Assembly: GCA_027491075.1 (NCBI GenBank) | Contig: JAIXWX010000011.1 | Location: forward strand, 1 to 64,000 | Reading direction: 5' to 3' | Length of the DNA: 64,000 nucleotides | Source: Flavobacteriales bacterium | GTDB taxonomy: Bacteria > Bacteroidota > Bacteroidia > Flavobacteriales_D > Sanyastnellaceae | Part shown: positions 54,053 to 63,996 of the stretch, one piece after another | Layout: each line of letters starts with the position of its first letter | Numbering within the stretch: the first letter of the stretch is position 1 | Notes under the pieces: model-generated | Told to the model about the DNA's origin: nothing | Seen by the model: only the letters and a program-made list of their open reading frames with translations | The model's database searches: none | Made by a program: the position numbers and the translations under genes

Positions 54053-56389
54053 ATGAAACGACTTTGCCTCACTCTATTTTGTATTGCCCATTCACTTTTG
54101 AATACGGCTCAAACAGAACTTCCTCTTGGCTCCTGGAAGGATCATCTTTCCTATTCGCAATTGCTTTATTTGGCCGAGGGCGAAAACGAAATGATCTACG
54201 CGGCAGGGAATTCGGGCATGATAGCTTTCAACAAGATTGAAAACTCATTCGAGCGTATTTCTAAGATAAATCGATTGACCGATGTGGGTATTTCAGCGCT
54301 CCAATACGACTTCATTAATCACTTCCTCATCGTGGGATATGAGAATGGAAACCTTGACTTACTTCGACCAGACGGCACAACTATCAATATTGTAGACATC
54401 AAAATCAGCAGTATTATTGGAGACAAGCGCATTTATTCCATCTTACCTTACAACGATCGAATTTACCTGGCCACAGGTCTAGGTATTGTTGTTATTGATC
54501 CTATTCGGCTGGAGGTAAAAGAAACGTATATCATTGGAGTGAACGGCTCAAGGGCGAAGGTTTCCGATATTCTTATCCATGACAATATCATTTATGCAGC
54601 ACTGCCAGATGGTGTCTTGCAAACCTCATTAAGCAATACCGTGCTTGCAGACTATAGCAATTGGTCCTATATGAACGGATTTCCGAATGCTGGGGATGGC
54701 GTTTCCTCCTTGGCATTGGTAGACAACAAACTGGTGGCGGAAATTGAATTTGAAAATCGCGACGATCTCTACTACTCTACCTTGGGCAGCGACACATGGA
54801 CTCCATTTTTGTCTTTTGACGGTTTAAAGATCAATCAAATTCATACATTCAATAATCAACTCTGGTGCGCTGGAATTTATAGCACGATCGTTTATGATGA
54901 AAATCTCAGCAATCCACAAGAAACCTTTTCCTTTCAAAACGTTCCGGTTCGTCCATGGGATGTTTGGCTAGACAGTGATGGTGAACAATGGATTACCGAT
55001 GATAGCAGAGGTTTGCTGCGCAAAAATACTTCCAACGGAGAGTCTGTTATTCTTCCCAACGGACCTCGTTCCAATTTAAATCGACGAATCACTGCCTACA
55101 ACAACAACCTATGGCTCGCTCCTGGAGGCGTAACTTCATTTTTTGGAAACTCTTTTAGAAATCAACCAGCCGAATACAATCTGGATGGAACATGGAATAC
55201 TATGACAAGCACCAATGGTGAAAATTCACTGGAAGGCATTCTGGATGTCTTAAGCATTGCTGTCGATCCCCAAGATAACTCCAAAGTATATGCTGCGTCT
55301 TTTGAGGAAGGATTAATTGAAATATCGGGAAATCAGATTGCTGAAATATTCAACGCAGGGAATAGTACCTTGCGAAATGCCCCATTCCCTTGGATTGATG
55401 ACTGGGTGGGAGTTTCAGGAGTCAGTTTTGATCAAGATGCTAATCTTTGGATATCCAATGCCAACACTCCGTTCGCATTGCATGTAAAGGAAAAAGAATC
55501 TGGACAATTCTTTGGATACAATCTGAGTCCAGCACTTACTTCAGATGATGTCGTGATCGACGTGTATGCAGCTAGAAGTGGCTTCGTTTGGCTAATGGTT
55601 GAAGGAAGGGGTTTGATTGGCTATAATCCCAATGGAACGCTAAACGCATCCAGTGATGATACTTTTCGTTTACTCATTGATGAGGAAGGCAGTGGAAATT
55701 TACCAGGAAAAGACGTTTACTGTGTTGCTGAAGATCTTGAAGGAGAACTTTGGATCGGTGGACTTCAAGGCCTCACAGTACTTTACAATCAAGATGCTGT
55801 TTTCAACAGTGAGAATTTCGATGCAGAAACGATAAAAATTCAACAAGGAGGAAATACACAAGAATTGCTCGCTACAGAGGCCATCACATCCATAGAAATT
55901 GATGGTGGGAATCGCAAATGGATCTCCACACAGAACAGCGGAGTTTTCCTTTTCAGCCCGGATGGTCAACAGGAGATTTTACACTTTACTTCAGAAAACA
56001 GTCCTTTGTATTCCAACAACGTTTTAGACATTGCCATTAATCAAGCAAACGGAGAGGTATTCTTTGTGACCGACCAAGGAATGCAGAGTTATTTCGGCGA
56101 TGCGACGAATTTCGACAATGAAATGAAAGACGTATTTGCCTACCCCAACCCAGTGCAAGCGGACTTTACAGGAGACATCGTGATTCAAGGACTAGCGTAT
56201 AATTCCATTGTTAAAATCACCGATCTGCGAGGAAATCTGGTTAGTGAGTTTCCTAGTGAAGGAGGCAGAGCCATTTGGAACGGTAAAAATCTCGCCGGTG
56301 AAAAACCAGCGACAGGAGTCTATTTGATTTTCTCCGCTAGTGAAGATGGCTCAGCGGATCACGTTGGAAAGATTGCCTTCATCCGCTAA
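54053..56389 (+). CDS. porZ: Type IX secretion system protein PorZ
   Basis: 778 residues from ATG 54053, which opens a signal peptide (MKRLCLTLF...LLNTAQT); an in-frame ATG at 54020 would bury it. Beta-propeller repeats fill about 25-680; the opening WKDHLSYSQ and FERISKINRLTDVGISALQYD are PorZ hallmarks. The last ~85 residues (YPNPVQADF..., NGKNLAGEKPATGVYL) are a T9SS-type C-terminal domain. In Porphyromonas PorZ is part of the surface attachment complex that delivers anionic LPS to cargo. Nearest T9SS genes are over 48 kb away in this window. Confidence 0.9.
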   Translation: MKRLCLTLFCIAHSLLNTAQTELPLGSWKDHLSYSQLLYLAEGENEMIYAAGNSGMIAFNKIENSFERISKINRLTDVGISALQYDFINHFLIVGYENGNLDLLRPDGTTINIVDIKISSIIGDKRIYSILPYNDRIYLATGLGIVVIDPIRLEVKETYIIGVNGSRAKVSDILIHDNIIYAALPDGVLQTSLSNTVLADYSNWSYMNGFPNAGDGVSSLALVDNKLVAEIEFENRDDLYYSTLGSDTWTPFLSFDGLKINQIHTFNNQLWCAGIYSTIVYDENLSNPQETFSFQNVPVRPWDVWLDSDGEQWITDDSRGLLRKNTSNGESVILPNGPRSNLNRRITAYNNNLWLAPGGVTSFFGNSFRNQPAEYNLDGTWNTMTSTNGENSLEGILDVLSIAVDPQDNSKVYAASFEEGLIEISGNQIAEIFNAGNSTLRNAPFPWIDDWVGVSGVSFDQDANLWISNANTPFALHVKEKESGQFFGYNLSPALTSDDVVIDVYAARSGFVWLMVEGRGLIGYNPNGTLNASSDDTFRLLIDEEGSGNLPGKDVYCVAEDLEGELWIGGLQGLTVLYNQDAVFNSENFDAETIKIQQGGNTQELLATEAITSIEIDGGNRKWISTQNSGVFLFSPDGQQEILHFTSENSPLYSNNVLDIAINQANGEVFFVTDQGMQSYFGDATNFDNEMKDVFAYPNPVQADFTGDIVIQGLAYNSIVKITDLRGNLVSEFPSEGGRAIWNGKNLAGEKPATGVYLIFSASEDGSADHVGKIAFIR

Positions 56390-56402
56390 CTTTGTTGGGA
56401 TT

Positions 56403-57617
56403 ATGAACTATGAGGACGTTATAGAATACCTTTTTCAGGCTCTTCCCATGTTTCATCGTGTAGGACCCGCCGCCTACAAGCCTGATTTATCGAACACCGT
56501 TGCCCTTTGTAATATTCTTGGCAATCCTCAACGAGAACTAAAATACGTTCATGTAGCGGGTACCAATGGTAAAGGGTCCACTTCTCATTTAATGGCCTCT
56601 GTGCTTCAAGAAGCAGGTTATAGAACCGGCCTTTGCACATCCCCTCATCTCATCGACTTTCGAGAGCGCATTAAGGTCAATGGACACATGATACCGAAAG
56701 AAGATGTCGTTGAATTTGTAACTACCTACAAAGATCAATGGGAGACAATCGCTCCGAGTTTTTTTGAAATGAGCATTGCGATGGCTTTTTGGTATTTTCA
56801 GAAAGTAAAATGCGACATAGTAATCCTAGAAACAGGCTTAGGTGGAAGACTAGACTCCACGAATATAATTACTCCTGAAGTAGCAGTAATCACCAATGTC
56901 AGTTGGGATCACATGAATCTGTTGGGAGATACTCTAGAAAAAATAGCCACTGAAAAAGCTGGAATCATCAAGAAAGACATTCCATTAGTTTTGGGAGAAA
57001 TGCTACCGAATGTTCGTTCGGTCATTACCGAATATACACTTGGTATGAATGTAAATGTTTTCCATGCCGAAATAGAAGATGATGCACCACAGACCGAGTT
57101 GGCCGGTTATTATCAAGAACAGAATCGCCGTACCGCCTATGTTGCACTCAAAGTATTATCCAATAAGGGATTCAACATAAATAGAAACCATATCGAACAA
57201 GGGTTTCAACACGTGGTTCGCAACACCAGTTTGCAAGGGCGTTGGCAGCAACTTTCCGAACATCCGCTCATAGTTGCCGATGTGGCCCATAACACGGATG
57301 GGATACACCATCTAATGAAACAAGTACAAGATCAAAAATACGATCGGCTGCACATCGTACTTGGAATGGTAAATGATAAAGATCTGACCACAGTATTAAA
57401 GCTTCTTCCTAAAGAAGCTATTTATTATTTCTGCAAAGCCAATATACCGCGAGGGCTTCCTGCCGAAGAACTCAGGGAAAGGGCGCTACAACAAGGATTA
57501 CTAGGTAAAACATACAACTCCGTCCGTGATGCCTTTGAGAGTGCAAAAGAAGAAGCCTCCGAAAAGGACATGATCCTAGTTGGAGGCTCGGTATTTACTG
57601 TTGCGGAAGTCCTTTAA
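56403..57617 (+). CDS. folC: Bifunctional folylpolyglutamate synthase/dihydrofolate synthase
   Basis: 404 residues from ATG 56403; a longer frame from 56340 would overlap porZ and add residues without family similarity. ATP loop VAGTNGKGSTSHLMA, TSPHLIDFRERI, LETGLGGRLDSTN, and NVSWDHMNLLGDTLEKIATEKAGI (read in two blocks) identify the Mur-ligase-like FolC. Adds glutamates to folates. Ends convergently, sharing TTAA with the TonB-like gene; 13 bases after porZ. Confidence 0.95.
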   Translation: MNYEDVIEYLFQALPMFHRVGPAAYKPDLSNTVALCNILGNPQRELKYVHVAGTNGKGSTSHLMASVLQEAGYRTGLCTSPHLIDFRERIKVNGHMIPKEDVVEFVTTYKDQWETIAPSFFEMSIAMAFWYFQKVKCDIVILETGLGGRLDSTNIITPEVAVITNVSWDHMNLLGDTLEKIATEKAGIIKKDIPLVLGEMLPNVRSVITEYTLGMNVNVFHAEIEDDAPQTELAGYYQEQNRRTAYVALKVLSNKGFNINRNHIEQGFQHVVRNTSLQGRWQQLSEHPLIVADVAHNTDGIHHLMKQVQDQKYDRLHIVLGMVNDKDLTTVLKLLPKEAIYYFCKANIPRGLPAEELRERALQQGLLGKTYNSVRDAFESAKEEASEKDMILVGGSVFTVAEVL

Positions 57618-58393
57618 ATCAATTTGAAATTGATGGTCACGGTACCTTGCTGGTTGCCAACTCCATCCTTTGGGGTAAACACCGCTGACTTTGCTGCCTT
57701 TTCTGCTAAGGCATAAAGTTTTGTTGCGCCACTTGCAGAAACGGTTGACTTACTGCTGTTTGCTCTAGCTGATATCACTGTGCCATTCTTATCTACTACT
57801 ATATCCACCACAACAGTTCCACTTTCAGTAGGCTTTTCATCTAAGCTCGGATTCTTTGACATTCCTCTGCCGGATAAGGCCCAAGACCCGCTTCCGCCAC
57901 CTCCACTAAAAATACCTTTACCGTTGATGCTTCCATCCGGACGACCCTCATTGCCTGTTCCCGTTGAAGTGCCGCTACTGCCGCCATTTCCAGGTTTCCC
58001 CAATGCATTTAAAGCATTGTTGGTCGCAGTAGTGGTAGTAGGAGCTGGTTTAGGATTGGGTGTTGGACTTGGATTGGGATTGGGCGTAGGGGTTGGATTA
58101 GGCGTGGGTTTTGGTGCAGTCACTGGAGCATCGTCTTGAGTAGCTACACTTTCCTCCTGAACTGGCTCTGAGGGAGCTGTGGCTGATTCAGCCGCTGGAG
58201 GTTGGGGTTCTCCTTGACCTTGATCAGAGTCGCCCAAAGCAGCCACGTTGAGCGACATATATTCCACTCCATCGCCACCTCCACCTTCGCAGTCGTGCAT
58301 CATTAATAGTAAGAGCATGGCTAAAACTAAATGCACTCCGAAACTGCCCACGGCAGATACAATTCTTTCGTTTGATGTTGTTGTTTCTTGCAT
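57614..58393 (-). CDS. TonB-like energy transducer
   Basis: 259 residues. One N-terminal TM (about 12-31) with the TonB-type S-x3-H spacing (Ser17, His21); then Glu/Gln-rich and a Pro-Thr-Asn-Pro low-complexity linker (about 85-118), a Gly/Ser-rich stretch, and a C-terminal TonB-like beta region (about 185-259: GTVVVDIVVDKNGTV, AVFTPKDG). With the ExbB and ExbD genes upstream it would carry proton-motive energy to outer-membrane receptors. The partner receptor is not in this window. Confidence 0.85.
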   Translation of the reverse strand: MQETTTSNERIVSAVGSFGVHLVLAMLLLLMMHDCEGGGGDGVEYMSLNVAALGDSDQGQGEPQPPAAESATAPSEPVQEESVATQDDAPVTAPKPTPNPTPTPNPNPSPTPNPKPAPTTTTATNNALNALGKPGNGGSSGTSTGTGNEGRPDGSINGKGIFSGGGGSGSWALSGRGMSKNPSLDEKPTESGTVVVDIVVDKNGTVISARANSSKSTVSASGATKLYALAEKAAKSAVFTPKDGVGNQQGTVTINFKLI

Positions 58394-58797
58394 TATTCTT
58401 CACTTTTGGTTCTGGTGGCAACCACCGGATTGCATCGCAGTACCTTTAAAGTCGAAAAAAGTTCAATGGTCTCCCCCGTAGGAACATCACGGTCAACATT
58501 CAAGATAACAGTGCGCTTGCCATCTTCCTTGCCAGCCATCAACACAGTGAGTTTATCTTTTATTTGATCCTTTGTCACCACTTCATTATTGACCATGTAT
58601 TGCAAATCCTTCGTGATGGTTACCGAAGCTGAGCCAGCAACCGATTCTCCCGTGCTTGTCTTCGGCAAGTTTACCATTTCTCCGTTTACCGCCATGGTAG
58701 ACATGATGATAAAGAAGATCAACAATAGAAATACCAAATCCGAAATGGAAGACATGTTTGCCTCGGCGGATACTTTATTTCTTCTACCAAAATCCAT
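58393..58797 (-). CDS. ExbD/TolR family biopolymer transporter
   Basis: 134 residues. One TM with the protonatable Asp in SSISDLVFLLLIFF (about residues 16-30), then a periplasmic domain. Stator partner of ExbB (next gene upstream). Stop overlaps the TonB-like start by one base; begins 12 bases after ExbB. Confidence 0.94.
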   Translation of the reverse strand: MDFGRRNKVSAEANMSSISDLVFLLLIFFIIMSTMAVNGEMVNLPKTSTGESVAGSASVTITKDLQYMVNNEVVTKDQIKDKLTVLMAGKEDGKRTVILNVDRDVPTGETIELFSTLKVLRCNPVVATRTKSEE

Positions 58798-58809
58798 AAT
58801 TGGTTGGTG

Positions 58810-59526
58810 TTAGTTGGTTGGTGTTTCGAGAATATCAATGAATTCAACAGCGCGTGCCTCCATTTTATGAATTACCTTGCCGATGCGGGCCACCAACGTA
58901 TTGTATGCCACATAAGCAATGATACCAACAATCAACCCGACAACTGTAGTGATCATGGCAAGCATCATATCTCCACCCATGGACGTAAGATCAGGGCCGT
59001 TTTTCTTGATGGAATTAAACACCCCAACCATTCCGATAACAGTACCTAAGAATCCAAGCATTGGAGCAGCTCCTGAGGCCGTGGCCAAGAAGGATACATT
59101 TTTCTCTAGGTTGTAAATCTCCAGTTTTCCTACGTTCTCAATCGCTGCCTTGATATCTCCCATGTCCTTTCCGATACGAGAAATCCCTTTTTCAATCATT
59201 CGCGCTACAGGTGTTTTTGTAGTAGAACAAAGATTGCGGGCACTGTCCAATTTGCCTTGATTGATGTATTCCTTAATTTGACTCATGAAATTCCCCTCTT
59301 CCTTCATCGCTTTGTTGATAGCCTGAGTTCTTTCAAAGAAAATGTAAACGGAGATAATACTTAAAATGATTTGAGGAATATAGATATACGAACCTTTGAT
59401 GAATTCAGCCATGATGTCTATTCCTTCTTCTTGGGCATCAGGTAGATTCACACCTCCTGGGGTTCCTCCTACAGTGAGATTGTCTTGAACGAAGAAAATC
59501 AAATCAAAAAATTCCATAGTTGTCAT
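58810..59526 (-). CDS. MotA/TolQ/ExbB proton channel family protein
   Basis: 238 residues. First TM about 48-66 (YIPQIILSIISVYIFFE), cytoplasmic loop, and two further TMs (about 150-175, 190-215) with GFLGTVIGMVGVF and TTVVGLIVGI, the ExbB/TolQ core. With ExbD it forms an ion channel using the proton (or sodium) gradient. A second ATG at residue 4 is a possible start. First gene of ExbB-ExbD-TonB. Confidence 0.94.
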   Translation of the reverse strand: MTTMEFFDLIFFVQDNLTVGGTPGGVNLPDAQEEGIDIMAEFIKGSYIYIPQIILSIISVYIFFERTQAINKAMKEEGNFMSQIKEYINQGKLDSARNLCSTTKTPVARMIEKGISRIGKDMGDIKAAIENVGKLEIYNLEKNVSFLATASGAAPMLGFLGTVIGMVGVFNSIKKNGPDLTSMGGDMMLAMITTVVGLIVGIIAYVAYNTLVARIGKVIHKMEARAVEFIDILETPTN

Positions 59527-59626
59527 ATTTAGGTCGCAAATTGTCGATTTTGTGGCAAACTAAATGGCATACTTGCCTTTTGATTTCACCATCCGCCCGT
59601 GAATAACTCAGCTTTGAAAATGAATA

Positions 59627-59656
59627 TTGTGTATTCGAAAGATTCGTCTACCTTTG
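59627..59656 (+). promoter_or_regulatory. kup promoter (TTG -33, TACCTTTG -7)
   Basis: TTG at 59627-59629 and perfect TACCTTTG at 59649-59656, 19 bases apart, a complete Bacteroidota-type promoter; the ATG is 27 nt later. The rest of the 157-base divergent gap shows no clear ExbB promoter. Confidence 0.7.
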
Positions 59657-59683
59657 ATTCCTCAAGTATGATTTTCTCACTTC

Positions 59684-61621
59684 ATGCATCCTAATCTTAA
59701 GAAAGTTAGTGCCGCCGGAATGTTGGTGACACTCGGCATCGTATTCGGCGACATTGGCACCTCCCCGCTTTACGTATTAAAAGCCATTATCGGTGATAAA
59801 CAGATCACGGAACAACTGGTACTCGGAGGAATCTCCTGTGTATTTTGGACGTTGACGCTTCAAACCACACTGAAGTATATTATTCTCACCCTTCAAGCAG
59901 ACAACAACGGTGAAGGCGGAATCTTTTCTCTGTATGCGTTAGTAAGGAGAAGAGGAAAATGGCTCTTCATACCGGCGATCATTGGGGCAGGTACTCTTCT
60001 AGGGGATGGTATCATTACACCTCCCATTTCCGTAGCCAGTGCCATTGAAGGATTGGAAAAGATTTACCACGGTATTCCCGTTGTGCAAATTGTAATAGCC
60101 ATCATCACTGTTCTCTTCGTTTTTCAGCGATTCGGAACAAAAGTCGTTGGTGCCACCTTCGGGCCTATCATGCTATTGTGGTTTTCAATGCTGTTTATTT
60201 TGGGAATTGTTCAAGTGTCGCACTTTCCAGATGTGCTCCGAGCAATCAATCCCATGTATGCCTACGATTTATTGGTTAACTATCCTCATGGTTTCTGGTT
60301 GTTGGGTGCCGTTTTCCTCTGCACTACTGGAGCGGAAGCCTTGTACTCCGACCTTGGGCATTGTGGCAAAAAGAATATTCAAGCAAGCTGGATCCTTGTA
60401 AAACTATGTTTGATCACAAACTATATGGGTCAAGCTGCATGGCTGCTTCATTCTGATATTTCTTACATCGGCGACATGAATCCATTTTATGAAATCATGC
60501 CACGATGGTTCCTTTTCACCGGGATCATCATTGCTACAGCAGCAGCTATTATCGCATCACAAGCTTTGATCACGGGATCCTTTACTTTGATATCTGAAGC
60601 TGTTTCTTTGAACTTTTGGCCCCGCATCACCATCAAATATCCGAGCGATGTACGCGGTCAAATTTACATTCCAAGCATCAACTGGATATTGTGGGCAGGT
60701 TGCGTGGCGGTAATGCTTTATTTCAAAGAATCCTCTAAAATGGAAGCTGCTTATGGTCTGTTTATCACCGTGACCATGTTGATGACCACCATTCTTGTTT
60801 CTCGCTACCTTATTTGGAAAAGACATTGGAGACCTTACGCTGTCTATCCTCTTATTTCCGTATTCGTGATCGTGGAATTATCCTTTTTGATTGCTAACCT
60901 CTCTAAGCTTTCTCAAATATGGCTTTTCCTAGGATTGGGATTGGCAGCCATCTTCGTGATGTATGTTTGGTTTAGAGCTAGAAAGATAAACAATAAGCTC
61001 CTGAGTTTTGTCAAGCTAGAAGATCAAATCGATCTGCTCACTGACCTTAGCCAAGATACCACTGTATCCAAGTTTGCTACACATTGCATTTATCTTACAA
61101 AAGCAGATAATCCTACAGAAGTAGAGCAGAAAATTATTTATTCCATTTTCTCTCATACGCCCAAACGTGCAGACATTTATTGGTTCATACACATCGACCG
61201 CACCGACGATCCTTATCACGTCAGCTATTCTGTTCGCGAGCTAGAAAATGACAAAGTCATCCGTGTTGAATTCAAGCTAGGATTCCGCGTTCAGCCTCGA
61301 ATTGGTATGCTCTTCCGCAAAGTGGTGGATGAGATGGTGGCCAATGGAGAATTGGATATTCAAAGTAAATATCCTTCCTTAAAGAAGTACAACCTCGCTG
61401 CAGATTTCAAATTCGTGATTCTCGAGAAATTCATTAGCTACGAAAATGAAATTTCTATCAAGAACAACTGGGTATTGAACGTGTATTTCGCGATCAAAGA
61501 TTTAGCTCAAGCCAATGAAAAGGCTTTTGGATTAGATCCTAGTGAAACACATATTGAGATGATCCCAATGGTGATTGATCCTGTGGAAGACGTGGAGATG
61601 AAGCGAGACGCCTGCCGTTAA
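59684..61621 (+). CDS. kup: Kup-type potassium uptake protein
   Basis: 645 residues with about 12 membrane segments and a C-terminal soluble domain (about 450-645). Family motifs: GIVFGDIGTSPLYVLKA, NNGEGGIFSLYAL, and GDGIITPPISV. H+-coupled K+ import. Converges on nhaD; the two stops share TTAA at 61618-61621. Confidence 0.95.
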   Translation: MHPNLKKVSAAGMLVTLGIVFGDIGTSPLYVLKAIIGDKQITEQLVLGGISCVFWTLTLQTTLKYIILTLQADNNGEGGIFSLYALVRRRGKWLFIPAIIGAGTLLGDGIITPPISVASAIEGLEKIYHGIPVVQIVIAIITVLFVFQRFGTKVVGATFGPIMLLWFSMLFILGIVQVSHFPDVLRAINPMYAYDLLVNYPHGFWLLGAVFLCTTGAEALYSDLGHCGKKNIQASWILVKLCLITNYMGQAAWLLHSDISYIGDMNPFYEIMPRWFLFTGIIIATAAAIIASQALITGSFTLISEAVSLNFWPRITIKYPSDVRGQIYIPSINWILWAGCVAVMLYFKESSKMEAAYGLFITVTMLMTTILVSRYLIWKRHWRPYAVYPLISVFVIVELSFLIANLSKLSQIWLFLGLGLAAIFVMYVWFRARKINNKLLSFVKLEDQIDLLTDLSQDTTVSKFATHCIYLTKADNPTEVEQKIIYSIFSHTPKRADIYWFIHIDRTDDPYHVSYSVRELENDKVIRVEFKLGFRVQPRIGMLFRKVVDEMVANGELDIQSKYPSLKKYNLAADFKFVILEKFISYENEISIKNNWVLNVYFAIKDLAQANEKAFGLDPSETHIEMIPMVIDPVEDVEMKRDACR

Positions 61622-62991
61622 AACAAGGTTTTCTCCGCAATAAATACCAAAGCCCCGGCAATATATCCTATAAGTGCCCAAAGGCTGATATTGCGCAGGT
61701 ACCATATGAAGCTTATCTTTTCTAATCCCATGACAGCTACTCCGGCTGCGCTTCCAATGATTAGAATGCTGCCTCCTGTTCCCGCGCAATAGGCAAGAAA
61801 ATGCCAAAAAGTTCCATCTTGAACAAAAGAATCCGTCCAAGTATCACCTGTGGCTGCGGCGCTTATCTCATACATGTTCATACTCGCTGCAACGAGAGGC
61901 ACGTTGTCAATCACTGCAGAGAGCAAGCCTATCGCGATGTTGATGGAATAAACATTTCCTAATTGATCCCTGAGCGCGATGGCCATTGTTTTTAAATGAC
62001 CGACTTCTTGTAAAGCTGCAACTGCAAGCAATATTCCTAGAAAAAACAACACCGAAGGCATATCAATTTTTCGCAAGGCATGCAATGCGCTGAATTTAGA
62101 TTTTTGTGCTTCCGCCTTTTTTCCATGCATTAATTCCGTTGCAAACCAAACCACACCAAGGCTAAACATTATTCCCATGAATGGAGGAAGATGAGTTAGT
62201 CCTTTAAAAACTGGTACAAAAAGCAATCCTCCCACTCCAAGGGCGAATGCAGTAAATCGTTCTGATGCTGAAATCATCAATGCATGATCTTCCGAACGAT
62301 TTGGCCGTTCCACTTTTCCTTTCAAGACAAAGCTCAAAACTATCAGTGGCGCAAGGAGATTGAAGAGGCTTGCGAGAAAAACCTCTTTCATGATGCTTGC
62401 TGAAGTTATTTGCTTGCCTATCCATAACATCGTTGTGGTGACATCCCCAATTGGAGACCATGCTCCACCGGCATTAGCAGCAATCACGATCAAACCTCCA
62501 AAAAACCAACGTGTCTTTTGATCCGCAACAAGCTTCCGAGTCAAGCTCACCATCACTATGGCTGTAGTCAGATTGTCCAGAGCAGCAGATAAGAAAAAAG
62601 TAAGAATGGTGATGACCCAGAGCAGACGTACTTTCGAAGTGGACTGAATGCGATCTGTGATGATGCGAAATCCTTCATGAGCATCTACAATTTCCACGAT
62701 CGTCATTGCCCCCATTAGGAATAAAAGTATTCCCGCAATTTCTTGTAAGTGCTCCAGTAACCGATGATCGAAAAATTCACTGAGTGCTAGTTCGTTCTTG
62801 TTTCCTAAAACAAGCAATGCATTATAATCTCCCAATAAATGCGGAGGAATTGCATTGGCTCCTACTACGAGAATGGCCCAGCATAAAACTCCTGTGAGCA
62901 GTGCAGTGGCAGCTTTATCGACGTGAATATTGTGCTCGAAGGCAATAGCGAGATAGCCGATGATGAATACGGCTAGGATGGCAAATTCCAT
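61618..62991 (-). CDS. nhaD: NhaD-type sodium:proton antiporter
   Basis: 457 residues, about 11-12 membrane segments. NhaD/ArsB-like ion transporter pattern: FALAL-type repeats, SAALDNLTTAIVMV and SAVIDNVPLVAASMNMY (the paired Asp-Asn re-entrant loops), GGAWSPIGDVTTTMLW. Exchanges Na+ (or Li+) out for H+ in, consistent with a saline habitat. Nine bases after the second ExbD, so likely cotranscribed with ExbB-ExbD. Confidence 0.93.
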   Translation of the reverse strand: MEFAILAVFIIGYLAIAFEHNIHVDKAATALLTGVLCWAILVVGANAIPPHLLGDYNALLVLGNKNELALSEFFDHRLLEHLQEIAGILLFLMGAMTIVEIVDAHEGFRIITDRIQSTSKVRLLWVITILTFFLSAALDNLTTAIVMVSLTRKLVADQKTRWFFGGLIVIAANAGGAWSPIGDVTTTMLWIGKQITSASIMKEVFLASLFNLLAPLIVLSFVLKGKVERPNRSEDHALMISASERFTAFALGVGGLLFVPVFKGLTHLPPFMGIMFSLGVVWFATELMHGKKAEAQKSKFSALHALRKIDMPSVLFFLGILLAVAALQEVGHLKTMAIALRDQLGNVYSINIAIGLLSAVIDNVPLVAASMNMYEISAAATGDTWTDSFVQDGTFWHFLAYCAGTGGSILIIGSAAGVAVMGLEKISFIWYLRNISLWALIGYIAGALVFIAEKTLF

Positions 62992-63000
62992 AACGATTAA

Positions 63001-63402
63001 TTATTGGGGTTGACCTGTTTTGATGTACATCTTCATATTGTGGCGCGCACCCATTTCCATTACATCCACCAAATCCTGAACAGAAAGAGTTCGATCAATA
63101 TTGATGGCACAAGCAATTTCAGGATTCTTCTTCACTAATGCTTCCAGTCGAATCTCCAATTGTTCGCGGCTCAAAAGCTCAGCATCTATATAATAATTCT
63201 TCGATGCATCAACGGTGAGTTGCACATTCTTCTTGGCTTCCTTCTCTTTGTTATCAGAGGCTTCTGGCAAAAGAACCTTAATCACATTGGGATTTGCCAT
63301 GGTAGATAGAATTAGAAAAAAAAGCAACAAGAAAAACATGATATCATTCAACGAATGAGTGCTCACCTCTGCTTTATTTCTATTTCGACGTGTCAGTTTC
63401 AT
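63001..63402 (-). CDS. ExbD/TolR family biopolymer transporter (second copy)
   Basis: 133 residues. TM with Asp in SLNDIMFFLLLFFLILS (about residues 17-33), then a periplasmic domain. Clearly different from the 58393 copy in sequence, so a separate lineage, not a recent duplicate. Three bases after the second ExbB. Confidence 0.93.
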   Translation of the reverse strand: MKLTRRNRNKAEVSTHSLNDIMFFLLLFFLILSTMANPNVIKVLLPEASDNKEKEAKKNVQLTVDASKNYYIDAELLSREQLEIRLEALVKKNPEIACAINIDRTLSVQDLVDVMEMGARHNMKMYIKTGQPQ

Positions 63403-63405
63403 GTA

Positions 63406-63996
63406 TTACTTTTTGGAGCTAACACGTATTAGAAGCGATTCCTCCTGCATCTTCGCAATGAACTGATCTATTCTATTCTGAAATAATTGATGTGCTGTAA
63501 ATGCAATGATTCCAACAAAAAGACCCGCTGCGGAGGTGACCATTTTTTGATACAACCCTTCCGTGATGGAGGAAATTGAAATGTCTTGCGTAGTAGAGAT
63601 ACTATAAAAAATAGTGATCACACCAGCGATCGTACCAATGAAACCCAATAATGGAGCAAGCCCCGCAATCATGGAGAGATAATTCAAGTTCTTCTCCAGT
63701 CTGCTGATCTCAACTGCTGCAGCATCCTCCATCACCTTATCCATTTCTGCTCCAGACATTTGACCAGATATAGTTGCGTAAACAAACACTCTTCCCCAGC
63801 TTGTTTTTTCAGCGGATGCTATTTGCTCTGCTTCTTGATTTTTTCCTTGTGAAAATGCAGTGGCGAATTTCTCAAAAGTCTTCTTTGATGTTTTTAGATT
63901 TTGACTAAAAAACATCAAGCGCTCGATGATGATGATGAGTGCTATAACTGATAAAAACAATAGAGGTATCATAACGACACCGCCTTTCATCAGCAA
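63406..63996 (-). CDS. MotA/TolQ/ExbB proton channel family protein (second copy, start possibly beyond window)
   Basis: At least 196 residues. GGVVMIPLLFLSVIALIIIIERL is TM1 (read in two blocks), with GFIGTIAGVITIFYSI and GLYQKMVTSAAGLFVGIIAF as the later TMs of the ExbB core. The frame is open to the window edge; possible starts are TTG 63996 and ATG 63990, but homologues usually have a few more residues, so the true start is probably past 64000. Confidence 0.9.
   Translation of the reverse strand: MLMKGGVVMIPLLFLSVIALIIIIERLMFFSQNLKTSKKTFEKFATAFSQGKNQEAEQIASAEKTSWGRVFVYATISGQMSGAEMDKVMEDAAAVEISRLEKNLNYLSMIAGLAPLLGFIGTIAGVITIFYSISTTQDISISSITEGLYQKMVTSAAGLFVGIIAFTAHQLFQNRIDQFIAKMQEESLLIRVSSKK

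Noticed and set aside
57780-58139. A Gly/Pro-rich plus-strand frame opposite the TonB-like linker
   Set aside because: It is the complement of the low-complexity Pro/Thr/Asn tract, so its odd composition is explained by that tract.
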